Assembly (NCBI GenBank): GCA_030637025.1
Contig: DAOVVV010000030.1
Span: 1-30,320, forward strand
Direction: 5' to 3'
From: JAGLHV01 sp023143305 [NCBI: Clostridia bacterium]
GTDB lineage: Bacteria > CBDUZB01 > JAGLHV01
Length of the DNA stretch: 30,320 nt
Within the stretch, counting starts at the first letter, position 1. Every line of letters begins with the position of its first letter. Both the position numbers and the translations under genes were made by a program. The notes below the pieces were generated by a model. That model saw only the letters and a list, made by a program, of their open reading frames with translations. It was not told the origin of the DNA and did no database searches. This document shows positions 17,315-25,639 of this stretch, in pieces.

Positions 17315-17821
17315 TTATCTTCCTAAATAGGAATCCATAACTTTCCAGGAAATTTTACCCCGCCTGGAAACTTTGTATTTCAATAACATTTGTCCGCTAA
17401 TATGTCCATCATCAATCGAGGCATAAACCCATCTGGAGGTTAAAACATGTATATCGGTTTCAGGATAAAATTTCATTGTACCTCCTGAAATGCCTTTATA
17501 AGGTATCAATTCCCTATGTTTTATCAAATCAGCAATTATATCTTTGTGCGGATCTTTTAATCCTTTTTTCTTTAACCGTTCTGTTTCCCATTTACATAAC
17601 TGTGGCTGACAATTTAATAACTTCTCTTTCTGTATTAATAAATCTCCCATGTCCTCAATTTCTTCAACTAATTCTTTTTCCCGATGTTTAATTTCAATTA
17701 CTTTGTTTTTATTGCCGGCATTATTAAGCAACACAAAGAAAAGTAAAAACATAAAAACAATAACCAGACTAATCCAGTAAAATCGTTCTTTATAAAATCT
17801 ACTAGAGGTAAATGTTATCAT
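17315..17821 (-). CDS. Membrane-anchored coiled-coil protein of unknown function
   Basis: 168 residues: one N-terminal membrane helix (about 14-33), a charged probable coiled coil (about 38-70), two Cys (71, 76), then a compact domain with KDIIADLIKHRELIPYKG (95-112), GGTMKF and SRWVYASIDDGHISGQMLL. The domain looks conserved rather than random, but I cannot assign a family with confidence. Topology suggests an N-in anchor with the C-terminal domain outside the cytoplasm. Start ATG 17821 has a perfect AAAGGAGG, 6-nt spacer, and a promoter lies 43 nt upstream. The Cys-rich frame follows immediately downstream. Confidence 0.8.
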   Translation of the reverse strand: MITFTSSRFYKERFYWISLVIVFMFLLFFVLLNNAGNKNKVIEIKHREKELVEEIEDMGDLLIQKEKLLNCQPQLCKWETERLKKKGLKDPHKDIIADLIKHRELIPYKGISGGTMKFYPETDIHVLTSRWVYASIDDGHISGQMLLKYKVSRRGKISWKVMDSYLGR

Positions 17822-17863
17822 TTAGTTCCTCCTTTTCCTGTATCATTTCAAACTATAATCTTA

Positions 17864-17892
17864 ATTATAATAAATATTCTATGTTTTTTAAA
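17864..17892 (-). promoter_or_regulatory. Promoter upstream of the 168-aa membrane protein gene
   Basis: Minus-strand TTTAAA (17892-17887), 17-nt spacer, perfect TATAAT (17869-17864). Predicted start near 17857, giving a leader of about 36 nt. The -35 box is weak (4 of 6), the -10 box perfect. Confidence 0.5.
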
Positions 17893-18053
17893 GGCAAATA
17901 AATTTTATATTGACACTTTGTTTTGGTTTTAGGCAAAAGTCGAACAAGGAAGACATATTTTTTTTGAAATAGATAATTTTTTAGATTGATTAGAAAGGAA
18001 CATAAAAAATGGTTTTTTCGTAAATAATGTGGAGAAATAGTATCTGAATCTTA

Positions 18054-18350
18054 TTATTTCCAGTTTTTATTCCATAACGATTCAGTTTCAGGATCAAGCA
18101 GTTTATTCCTGAATTCGTTTTTATTCATTATGACATTAATCATTGTTTTATAATCTTTATACGAATTATCTTTTGCCTTTTTAACTTTTAAGACACCAAA
18201 AATAGTCCTTTCCTCATTCCTGAAATAAATCTCAAAAGGGCGTTCATCATAATCAATTTGTTCATCAATAAAATCGTGCCGGACAAAATACCAGCGATTT
18301 CCATTTTTATCCAAACGTTTATGTTTATCATATGTCCACATTTCTTTCAT
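18054..18350 (-). CDS. Small charged protein of unknown function
   Basis: 98 residues, soluble, rich in Lys, Asp, Glu and aromatic residues (MWTYDKHKRL, RWYFVRHDF, WNKNWK). No family recognised and no signal peptide or membrane segment. The ATG at 18350 lacks a good Shine-Dalgarno sequence but overlaps, as ATGA, the stop of a short upstream frame (18347-18427), so it may depend on translational coupling or be a remnant. Codon use is not obviously different from neighbours. Confidence 0.5.
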   Translation of the reverse strand: MKEMWTYDKHKRLDKNGNRWYFVRHDFIDEQIDYDERPFEIYFRNEERTIFGVLKVKKAKDNSYKDYKTMINVIMNKNEFRNKLLDPETESLWNKNWK

Positions 18351-18427
18351 TTTCTATCCATACGGATCAAATATCCGGAATCTTTAAGTGCATCAATAAT
18401 TTCAACTGTATTCCTTCTTTTGACCTT
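18347..18427 (-). pseudogene. Short reading-frame remnant fused by ATGA overlap to the 98-aa gene
   Basis: 26 sense codons between TAA (18430-18428) and TGA (18349-18347) encode KVKRRNTVEIIDALKDSGYL plus a short basic tail. No start codon precedes most of it. The pattern VEIIDALKDSGYLIR is faintly like the start of HicA-type toxins, but this is too short to claim. Probably the end of a decayed gene. Confidence 0.25.
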
Positions 18428-18460
18428 TTAAATAAAATTTTGTTCGAACTATATAAAAAA

Positions 18461-19003
18461 TTATTTCACTGCAACAAAAATTGAACCTATAGATAAAATT
18501 ATTGAAAATAATGTTCTAAGGCTAAAGAATCGCGTAAGTAATAATCTTACGACAAGAAATATGGTAAAAAATATAACACCGAATCCTTGTACAACAATCA
18601 GAAAATATTTAATCGAACTAACTTGCATACCAAGGAAAATAATCCAGAGAATACCGGCAATAGCAGTAATGTTAAGCAATGTTTCCAGATAAATCTCTTT
18701 AAAAATGAATGGATTATGTTCTACCCCTTCATCCAATTCAACCCCTCCCAAAGGGAAATACGTCTTTCTGATATGCAAAGTAATCCCTAAAATTAATAAT
18801 ATTTCAAATAGAATTAATGTAACTATTGTAGCAAAACCGGCTAAAGATTGTGAGATTATTCCCCCTTCAACAAGTAAAATGCCCACTATTACCATCGGTA
18901 TCCACACAAAAACTTGTAAAATAACAAACAGGACGGAAATATACATGCTCATTGCCGCAACTTGACCGACAATATAATCCGATGTGTTTTTATTGTTTAT
19001 CAT
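18461..19003 (-). CDS. Multi-pass membrane protein of unknown function
   Basis: 180 residues with about five hydrophobic segments (roughly 14-45, 52-77, 103-125, 130-152, 158-178) and one hydrophilic loop (about 80-100: TYFPLGGVELDEGVEHNPF). Start ATG 19003 with AAGGTG. It follows the PilZ membrane protein by 44 nt, and both are probably the tail of the pyr transcript. No family recognised; a small integral membrane partner of the PilZ protein is one possibility, from location only. Confidence 0.7.
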   Translation of the reverse strand: MINNKNTSDYIVGQVAAMSMYISVLFVILQVFVWIPMVIVGILLVEGGIISQSLAGFATIVTLILFEILLILGITLHIRKTYFPLGGVELDEGVEHNPFIFKEIYLETLLNITAIAGILWIIFLGMQVSSIKYFLIVVQGFGVIFFTIFLVVRLLLTRFFSLRTLFSIILSIGSIFVAVK

Positions 19004-19047
19004 CTTTACACCTTATTTTATAAATTAGTTCCCTTTTTTTAAACTTA

Positions 19048-19557
19048 TCATCTTTTCCATTCAACTAAAAGCCACAAATAAAAAGTACACATCACCAATG
19101 TCATTATTACCAAAGTAAATATCAAAGGAAGTATTACGCATAATTTAGTTAAAAAATACATCAATAGCATCAAAAACATTATTTCCCAAAAAAACAATGA
19201 TTTGTCTATAATACTTTCTTTTCCTAAATAAAAGCGAACAACCCTTTTTATAACCATTTTATCTAAAAAATTTAGATTTGAAAATTTAACCCCATAGGTA
19301 GAAAGATACGGATTTCTTTTTTTCCATAAAACTGTACCAATTACTTTTTGAGCTGAACGTTGACTATGGAGAGTAAATATCAGATAACATTTTTCCTGTC
19401 TTTTAAAATCAACTCCGCTTTCAAAACAAATTCCCCCTTGAGAAATATTAACAATTTTAGCATGCGCATCCCGACGAAAATTACGGTCAGAAGCATTTGA
19501 AACCGCTACTTTTAAGTTTAGTTTTATTCGCGGATATTTACGATTTTCTATCCCCAA
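19048..19557 (-). CDS. PilZ-domain protein with C-terminal membrane segments
   Basis: Predicted c-di-GMP receptor. Both PilZ signature elements are present: RKYPR (RxxxR, residues 6-10) and NISQGG ([D/N]xSxxG, 37-42), followed by the PilZ beta-barrel up to about 110. The last 50 residues hold two membrane helices (about 119-140 and 142-164), so it is anchored to the inner membrane. I set the start at TTG 19557 because AAGGGAGG lies 5 nt upstream; a GTG at 19584 in the same frame overlaps the pyrD stop and has no ribosome binding site. It lies 26 nt after pyrD and so shares the pyr operon. A pilus- or exopolysaccharide-related output is plausible but not shown. Confidence 0.85.
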   Translation of the reverse strand: MGIENRKYPRIKLNLKVAVSNASDRNFRRDAHAKIVNISQGGICFESGVDFKRQEKCYLIFTLHSQRSAQKVIGTVLWKKRNPYLSTYGVKFSNLNFLDKMVIKRVVRFYLGKESIIDKSLFFWEIMFLMLLMYFLTKLCVILPLIFTLVIMTLVMCTFYLWLLVEWKR

Positions 19558-19583
19558 AAGGCCTCCCTTTCTAAGTGTCAACA

Positions 19584-20525
19584 CTAATTAAGCAACGATA
19601 AATCTCTTAATCGTTTAATTTTCTGCTTTTTTAAATAATCACCGATTCCTTCAACAATTTTTAAAGGCGTTTGTGGATTCAAAAAATTACCCACACCAAC
19701 AGCAATAGCAGCGGCTTTTGCTATAAAAAACTCTAAAGCATCCGTGGTGTTCATTATACCACCCATAGCAATTACAGGGATATTAATAGTATTAGTCACT
19801 TCCCAAACCATACGCAAAGCAATGGGTTTTATTGCCGGACCTGATAACCCCCCGGTAAAATTTGTTAATTTAGGCTTCCTGGTTGTTACATCAATAGCCA
19901 TTCCTAAAGGGGTATTAATTAAAGAAACTACATCTGCCCCTGCTTCTTCGCAAGCACGGGCAATACGGGTAATATCCGTAACATTAGGTGATAATTTTAC
20001 AATCAAAGGCAGCCTGGTTACTTTTCGTACTTTATTAACCAATTTATAAGTTAGTTTTGCATCCTGTGAAAAAATCTTTTTAGTTTCTAACTTATTGTTT
20101 TTTTTCTGAAATCTAATATTAGGACAGGAAATATTCAATTCTATTCCGGCAATTTGCCGTATTTTATTTAATTCTTCCGTTATTTTTATATATTCAAAAA
20201 CACTTTCTCCTCCGACACTTACAATAATGGGAGTAGAAGTTATTTTTTTTAAATTAGGTAATTTTTCCTTTAAAAATACCTCTAAACCAACATTTTGCAA
20301 CCCAACCGCATTAAGCATTCCTGCAGCAGTTTCCACTATTCGGGGAGGAGGATTTCCCAATTTAGGTTTAAGCGTAATAGTTTTAGTAACAATTGCCCCT
20401 AATTTGTTTAAATCTACTAATTCTTTATATTCTTCACCGTATCCAAAAGTTCCGGAAGCTACCATTACCGGATTTTTCATTTTTATTCCAGCCAGATTAG
20501 TAAAAAGAAAAGGTCTTTTATTCAT
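19584..20525 (-). CDS. pyrD: Dihydroorotate dehydrogenase class 1B, catalytic subunit
   Basis: Oxidises dihydroorotate to orotate with FMN; electrons pass through PyrK to NAD. The 313 residues fit PyrDB. Visible: NPVMVASGTFGYG (18-30), TKTITLKPKLGNPPPR (47-62), the Cys-base motif LNISCPN (130-136, Cys134), VKLSPN (176-181) and the FMN phosphate site AMGGI...A..VGVG (253-279). The region after SCPN is unusual in being Lys/Asn-rich (139-150). Its ATG overlaps the end of pyrK by 8 nt, consistent with coupled synthesis of the two subunits. Confidence 0.96.
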   Translation of the reverse strand: MNKRPFLFTNLAGIKMKNPVMVASGTFGYGEEYKELVDLNKLGAIVTKTITLKPKLGNPPPRIVETAAGMLNAVGLQNVGLEVFLKEKLPNLKKITSTPIIVSVGGESVFEYIKITEELNKIRQIAGIELNISCPNIRFQKKNNKLETKKIFSQDAKLTYKLVNKVRKVTRLPLIVKLSPNVTDITRIARACEEAGADVVSLINTPLGMAIDVTTRKPKLTNFTGGLSGPAIKPIALRMVWEVTNTINIPVIAMGGIMNTTDALEFFIAKAAAIAVGVGNFLNPQTPLKIVEGIGDYLKKQKIKRLRDLSLLN

Positions 20526-21357
20526 CCCATATTACCTGCTTTGCATCAAATATCGGGCCGTCTTTACACACTCTAACATATTTAAAACCCGGAAAATCTT
20601 CACTTTTAATCTTTACCGCACAGCCTAAACAACTCCCTATACCACAAGCCATATACTCTTCCAGACAAACCTGAGCGGGAATTTTATCTTTTTCAGTGAT
20701 TTTAGCTATTTCCTTAAGCATTAAAGACGGACCACAACTATAAGTCATAAATAAAGAAGAAGACCGGCCAACTTTTAACTCTTCTTTTAAGAGATCGGTA
20801 ACCAAGCCCTTACTGCCAATCGACCCATCTTCTGTAGCAATTTTTACCTGGCAATTTAATTTATCAAAATTACAAGTAAGTAAAGATTCTTTTTTATTTT
20901 TAATTCCGATTAAAACAGAAACAACAAAAGAACGGAAATTCATCAAGCATTCCGCCAGGAATAAAAGAGGAACGACCCCTATTCCTCCACCGATTAAAAT
21001 AATCCCGGACTTTTGCTTTTGATTTTTTTTTCTTTCCGGAGGCAATATAAACCCATTACCTAAAGGCCCAATGATATCTATACACTCTCCGGACTTTTTT
21101 TGACTTAAAATATTAGTTCCTTTTCCTACTATTTTATAAAGCAATTCAATTTTAGATTTTTGTTTTACCTTTGGAGGTCCAATTCTGTATATGCTGAATG
21201 GTTTTCTTAAAAAAGGTTCATATCCTTCACTAATTTGTACATTAATAAACTGGCCGGGTTTAGCAAATTTAGCAATCTGCGGAGCATCGACTACTAAATT
21301 GTAATATTGAGATGTAATCTTTTTATTAGCAATAATTTTCGCTTTAATTTGATACAA
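20518..21357 (-). CDS. pyrK: Dihydroorotate dehydrogenase electron transfer subunit PyrK
   Basis: FAD/[2Fe-2S] subunit that links class 1B PyrD to NAD+. The 279 residues show a ferredoxin-reductase-type FAD site RKPFSIY (51-57), a nucleotide-binding IGGGIGVVPLLFL block, and a C-terminal 2Fe-2S site with Cys238, Cys243, Cys246 and Cys264 in the C-x4-C-x2-C-x17-C spacing typical of PyrK. The start is TTG at 21357 inside the 3' end of pyrC (14-nt overlap), with GGAG 10 nt upstream. Translational coupling is likely. Confidence 0.95.
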   Translation of the reverse strand: MYQIKAKIIANKKITSQYYNLVVDAPQIAKFAKPGQFINVQISEGYEPFLRKPFSIYRIGPPKVKQKSKIELLYKIVGKGTNILSQKKSGECIDIIGPLGNGFILPPERKKNQKQKSGIILIGGGIGVVPLLFLAECLMNFRSFVVSVLIGIKNKKESLLTCNFDKLNCQVKIATEDGSIGSKGLVTDLLKEELKVGRSSSLFMTYSCGPSLMLKEIAKITEKDKIPAQVCLEEYMACGIGSCLGCAVKIKSEDFPGFKYVRVCKDGPIFDAKQVIWDE

Positions 21358-22639
21358 AAGTTCTATTCTCCATTACTATTCTACCTTCTACTATTGTAGT
21401 AACAGCAAATCCTTTAAGCTTTCTCCCGATAAAAGGGGAATTTTTACATTTAGAATGAAAAAAATCATTGCCAATCTTTAATTCCATTTGAGGATCAATA
21501 ATAGTTAAATTAGCATATTCTCCTTTTTTTAATCTTCCTTCTTTTAGTCCTAAAATGGTTGCCGGATTCAACGTTACTTTTTTGATTGCTTCAGTTAACG
21601 ACAGTACTTTTTTCTCCACTAATTCAACCATTATTAAAGGTAACAGAGTCTCCAACCCAATAATCCCAAAAGCGGCTAAATTAAACTCCGTGTTTTTTTC
21701 TATATCTAAATGCGGAGCATGGTCAGAGACGATACAATCAATAGTTCCCTCCGCTAAACCTTCTTTTATTGCATTAATATCGGTTTGAGTGCGTAAAGGA
21801 GGTTTCATTTTCATATTAGTATTATATTTTCCTACATTTTTTTCAGTTAAAGTAAAATAATGAGGACAAGTTTCACAAGTAACTTTTATTCCTTTCCTTT
21901 TAGCTTCTTTAATCAGAGTTACTGATTCTTTTGTGCTTACATGGGCAATATGTAACTTTGCCCCGGTTAAGTTTGCCAAAGCTATGTCCCGGGCAACCAT
22001 AATATTTTCTGCTTCCCGCGGTATTCCTGCCAGACCAAGAATAGCCGATACCTTCCCCTCATTCATTACTCCATTATGGGAAAGATTCAAATCCTCACAA
22101 TGCACAATGGTTGGTAAATTAAAAGTTTTAGCATATTCTAACGCTCTGCGCATAATTTTAGCATTCATTATTAAATTTCCATCATCGGAAACTGCTACAA
22201 TTCCAGCTTTACTCATCTCTCCCATTGACGACAATTCTTTACCTAAAAGATTCTTGGTAATACTGCCAATAGGAAAAACATTTATTAATCCTTCTTTTTC
22301 GGCCTTCAACAAAACAAACTTAACCCCGGAAACATTATCAATGCAAGGATTGGTATTAGCCATACAACAAACAGAAGTAATTCCTCCCATTGCGGCAGCT
22401 TTTGTTCCTGAGGCAATAGTTTCTTCATCCTCTCTCCCCGGTTCGCGAAGATGAACATGCATATCAATTAAGCCGGGAACAACTATTTTTCCTTGAGCAT
22501 TTATAATTTTATCAGCAGTAATTGATAAAGGTTTTTTAAGATATTTAATTTTGCTTCCTTCAATTAAAATATCTAAAACTTCATCTATTTTATTATCCGG
22601 GTTAACAACTCTTCCGTTTTTTATTAAAATTTTTTCCAT
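21344..22639 (-). CDS. pyrC: Dihydroorotase PyrC
   Basis: Zinc amidohydrolase that cyclises carbamoyl-aspartate to dihydroorotate. The 431 residues match the long (class I, Bacillus/Aquifex-like) type. Metal site: DMHVHLREPG (59-68), Asp152/153 in VSDDGN, His180 in VHCED, His in IAHVST and the catalytic SDHAPH (about 305). Start ATG 22639 with AAGGA, 1 nt after the pyrB stop. Intact metal ligands argue for an active enzyme rather than an inactive pyrC' partner of PyrB. Confidence 0.96.
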   Translation of the reverse strand: MEKILIKNGRVVNPDNKIDEVLDILIEGSKIKYLKKPLSITADKIINAQGKIVVPGLIDMHVHLREPGREDEETIASGTKAAAMGGITSVCCMANTNPCIDNVSGVKFVLLKAEKEGLINVFPIGSITKNLLGKELSSMGEMSKAGIVAVSDDGNLIMNAKIMRRALEYAKTFNLPTIVHCEDLNLSHNGVMNEGKVSAILGLAGIPREAENIMVARDIALANLTGAKLHIAHVSTKESVTLIKEAKRKGIKVTCETCPHYFTLTEKNVGKYNTNMKMKPPLRTQTDINAIKEGLAEGTIDCIVSDHAPHLDIEKNTEFNLAAFGIIGLETLLPLIMVELVEKKVLSLTEAIKKVTLNPATILGLKEGRLKKGEYANLTIIDPQMELKIGNDFFHSKCKNSPFIGRKLKGFAVTTIVEGRIVMENRTFVSN

Positions 22640-22640
22640 A

Positions 22641-23579
22641 TTAATCCTTGCTATTAATTTGTTTCCGCCCTGCTAATAAATATAAAACTGCCATCCTAAT
22701 CGCTATACCATTGGTTACCTGTTCTAAAATAACAGACTGGGGTCCATCGGCTACTTCACCAAATATTTCCACACCCCTATTCATTGGTCCGGGATGCATC
22801 ACTAAACAATCATCTTTAGCATATTTTAATCTTTCATTAGTTATTGCATAAAATTCCGCATATTCCCGTAAAGAAGGTAAGAGATGCTCCTTTTGTCTTT
22901 CTAATTGTATTCTTAAAGTATAAATCACATCCACATCGTTTAAAGCTTTCTCCAGATTATAAAAAACTTCTACTCCCATACTTTCAATTTCCGGAGGAAT
23001 AAGAGTTGCGGGAGCACAAACACGCACTTCTGCCCCCATTTTCTTTAAGCCCCAGATATTAGAGCGTGCTACCCGGCTATGTAAAATATCTCCGATTATT
23101 GTTACTTTTAAGCCTTTTATTTTCCCTTTTTTTTCTCTTATAGTAAATAAATCTAATAACCCCTGAGTAGGATGTTCATGCGCACCATCTCCGGCATTTA
23201 TTACTGATGATTTTATTGTCCGGGATACTATTTCTGCAGCACCGGCCATACTGTGCCGAATGATAACAAAATCTGCTTTCATCGCTTCAATAGTTTTTAC
23301 CGTATCAATCAAACTTTCCCCTTTAACCACACTACTGGTAGAAATAGGAACATTTAAACTGTCTGCACTCAGCCTTTTGGCCGCTAGTTCAAATGAATTA
23401 CGAGTTCTTGTAGATGGTTCATAAAAAAGGAGTACAACCGTTTGTCCTCTTAAAGCGGGAACTTTTTTTACCGAACGGGTAAATAATTCTTTAAAAGGCC
23501 CGGCCGTATCCAGGATTAATTGGATTTCTTTCTTGTCTAAATTTTCTAATCCCAGTAAATCCTTATTTTTTAATTTCAT
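22641..23579 (-). CDS. pyrB: Aspartate carbamoyltransferase catalytic subunit
   Basis: Transfers carbamoyl phosphate to aspartate, the committed step of pyrimidine synthesis. With the ATG at 23579 it has 312 residues: carbamoyl-phosphate site [12 protein letters not shown] (52-63), [10 protein letters not shown] (134-143) and [10 protein letters not shown] (262-271). I preferred the second ATG (23579) over that at 23585 because GGAG is 7 nt from the former and only 1-2 nt from the latter. It overlaps pyrR by 17 nt. No pyrI regulatory subunit follows, so allosteric control by nucleotides as in E. coli is not expected. Confidence 0.95.
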   Translation of the reverse strand: MKLKNKDLLGLENLDKKEIQLILDTAGPFKELFTRSVKKVPALRGQTVVLLFYEPSTRTRNSFELAAKRLSADSLNVPISTSSVVKGESLIDTVKTIEAMKADFVIIRHSMAGAAEIVSRTIKSSVINAGDGAHEHPTQGLLDLFTIREKKGKIKGLKVTIIGDILHSRVARSNIWGLKKMGAEVRVCAPATLIPPEIESMGVEVFYNLEKALNDVDVIYTLRIQLERQKEHLLPSLREYAEFYAITNERLKYAKDDCLVMHPGPMNRGVEIFGEVADGPQSVILEQVTNGIAIRMAVLYLLAGRKQINSKD

Positions 23580-24132
23580 GGGCATTCTCCAGAATTTCTT
23601 TTAAAATTACCCTCTCGTTATCATCTACTTCCTTCAATTCGACACAAATTAATTCTTTAATTGAAGCAGGAAATATTTTTCCTACAAAATCCGGTTGGAT
23701 AGGAAACTCACGGTTACCACGATCAATCAGAACTGCTAAGCGAATAAGCTTTGGCCTTCCGAAATCAATTAATTCATCCAAAGCGGCCCTTATAGTCCTG
23801 CCGGTAAATAACACATCATCCACTAAAACAATCTTTTTCCGGTCTATATTAAAAGGTATTTTTGTTTCACGCACTATGGGTTGGTCAGCAGCAGAATTTA
23901 AATCATCCCGATACAAAGTAATATCTAAAACACCCACAGGAATATCTACGGATTCTATTTCTTTTATTTTAAAAGCCAGACGATTAGCCAGAGGAACACC
24001 CCTATTCTGGATTCCAATAATAACCAGGTCTTCAACACCATAATTCTTTTCTATAATTTCATGCGCCATTCGTTTTATAGTTCGGTCTATTTCCGATTTA
24101 TTCATTATTATCTTCTTTTCGCGAAAAACCAA
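23563..24132 (-). CDS. pyrR: PyrR bifunctional pyr operon regulator / uracil phosphoribosyltransferase
   Basis: PyrR binds pyr mRNA in response to UMP and can also make UMP from uracil and PRPP. The 189 residues contain the type I PRTase PRPP loop [12 protein letters not shown] (102-113) and the family N-terminus ([13 protein letters not shown], from 14). The start is TTG at 24132, chosen because AGAGGTG is 5 nt upstream and because it gives the usual 10-13 residues before the first helix; ATG at 24105 would be too short. It heads the pyr operon. I see no PyrR-type anti-antiterminator and terminator in the 115-nt upstream gap. Confidence 0.93.
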   Translation of the reverse strand: MVFREKKIIMNKSEIDRTIKRMAHEIIEKNYGVEDLVIIGIQNRGVPLANRLAFKIKEIESVDIPVGVLDITLYRDDLNSAADQPIVRETKIPFNIDRKKIVLVDDVLFTGRTIRAALDELIDFGRPKLIRLAVLIDRGNREFPIQPDFVGKIFPASIKELICVELKEVDDNERVILKEILENAHEIKK

Positions 24133-24247
24133 AATAACACCTCTTAAATCTGTAATTATAAATTTTAAATTTATTAACTATATTTCTTTAAACTCTTAAG
24201 TGAAAAATATATACTTGTTGACTTTTTAAGTAACTAATTCAAATAAA

Positions 24248-25525
24248 CTAATTCTTTTTAATTCCCCTGGCTCCAATGTCTTTACGATAATGCATGCCCT
24301 CAAATTTTATTTTATCAATTGTCTGATAAGTTAAATTAATGGCTTTATCTAAACTATCCCCTAAAGCAGTTACCCCTAAAACCCGTCCCCCTGCAGTTTG
24401 TAATTTTTTTTCACTGCTAAAAGCTGTTCCTGAATGAAAAGCCACAACATCTTTTATTTTTTTTGTATTTTCCAGACCGGAAATTTCTTTTTCTTTCTCA
24501 TAACTGCCCGGATATCCCTGGGAAGTCAATACTACACAAACACAGGACTTTTTCTCCCATTCTATTACTAATTTATCCAGTTTTTTATCGATTACCGCAG
24601 AAATTATATCTAACATATCGCTTTTTAGTAACGGTAAAACAACCTGTGTTTCCGGATCTCCAAACCGAACATTGAATTCTAAAACTTTCGGCCCCTTTTT
24701 GGTAATGACTACCCCTGCATAAACTACTCCCTTATATTCTATTCCCTCTTTTTTTAAACCTATTATAAAATTTTCAAAAACCTCTTTTTTTGTTTGCTCA
24801 TATATCTCTTCGGTTATCACAGGAGCAGGAGCGTAAGCTCCCATACCTCCCGTATTTGTTCCCTCATCACCATCAAATACTCTTTTATGGTCCTGGGAAG
24901 AAATCATAGGTAAAACAGTTTCACCGTCACAAAAAGCCATTAAAGACGCTTCTTCCCCTACTACCATTTCTTCTATGATAATTTTATCCCCTGCACTACC
25001 AAATTTTCTTTCGACCATTATCATATCAATGGCGGCTATTGCTTCAGGCTTTGTTTTACATATTATCACACCCTTGCCTCCGGCTAATCCATCTGCTTTT
25101 ACCACCAGGGGTACTCCTACTTTTTCCACACACTTTTTTGCTTCCTGGGGATCATCAAAAACATCAAAACGGGCAGTAGGAATATTATATTTAGACATAA
25201 ACTCTTTAGCAAATATTTTACTTCCTTCTAATTGGGCTGCTTTTTTATTAGGGCCAAAAATAGCTAAACCTTCGTTTTGAAAATAATCCACAATTCCACT
25301 AACTAACGGAACTTCCGGACCTACAATAGTCAAATCAACATTATTTTCTTTAACTAATTTCACTAAACCGGGAAAATCAAGAATACCTATATCAACACAA
25401 ACACCCATCTCTGACATTCCGGCATTACCGGGAACACATAAAATATTGGAAACTTTTTTACTATTATTCAGTTTCCAAACAAAAGCATGCTCTCTTCCTC
25501 CCGACCCAATAACTAAAACTTTCAC
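24248..25525 (-). CDS. purD: Phosphoribosylamine--glycine ligase PurD
   Basis: ATP-grasp enzyme (GAR synthetase) for the second step of purine synthesis. From the GTG at 25525 it has 425 residues. Motifs: MKVLVIGSGGREHA at the N-terminus, ATP-binding VVKADGLAGGKGV (141-153), DHKRVFDGDEGTNTGGMGAY (212-231; Thr replaces the usual Pro in GPNTGGMG) and EFNVRFGDPETQ (283-294). The frame extends to a TTG at 25558, but GGGAGG lies 7 nt before the GTG, and family proteins begin with MKVLV, so the GTG is the start. It lies 114 nt after purQ. Confidence 0.96.
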   Translation of the reverse strand: MKVLVIGSGGREHAFVWKLNNSKKVSNILCVPGNAGMSEMGVCVDIGILDFPGLVKLVKENNVDLTIVGPEVPLVSGIVDYFQNEGLAIFGPNKKAAQLEGSKIFAKEFMSKYNIPTARFDVFDDPQEAKKCVEKVGVPLVVKADGLAGGKGVIICKTKPEAIAAIDMIMVERKFGSAGDKIIIEEMVVGEEASLMAFCDGETVLPMISSQDHKRVFDGDEGTNTGGMGAYAPAPVITEEIYEQTKKEVFENFIIGLKKEGIEYKGVVYAGVVITKKGPKVLEFNVRFGDPETQVVLPLLKSDMLDIISAVIDKKLDKLVIEWEKKSCVCVVLTSQGYPGSYEKEKEISGLENTKKIKDVVAFHSGTAFSSEKKLQTAGGRVLGVTALGDSLDKAINLTYQTIDKIKFEGMHYRKDIGARGIKKN

Positions 25526-25639
25526 TCTTTTTCCTCCCTTACCAAAATTATCAATCAAACCTTAATTTCCGGTAAATTATTTCTTTTAATTTCTATGTTT
25601 TATATCCATCTCTTTTATCAATAATCTACATTTTTGATA

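Noticed and set aside
17905-17945. Plus-strand TTGACA as a promoter
   Set aside because: No -10 box at acceptable spacing and no plus-strand gene downstream; the first ATG there is followed by a stop after a few codons.
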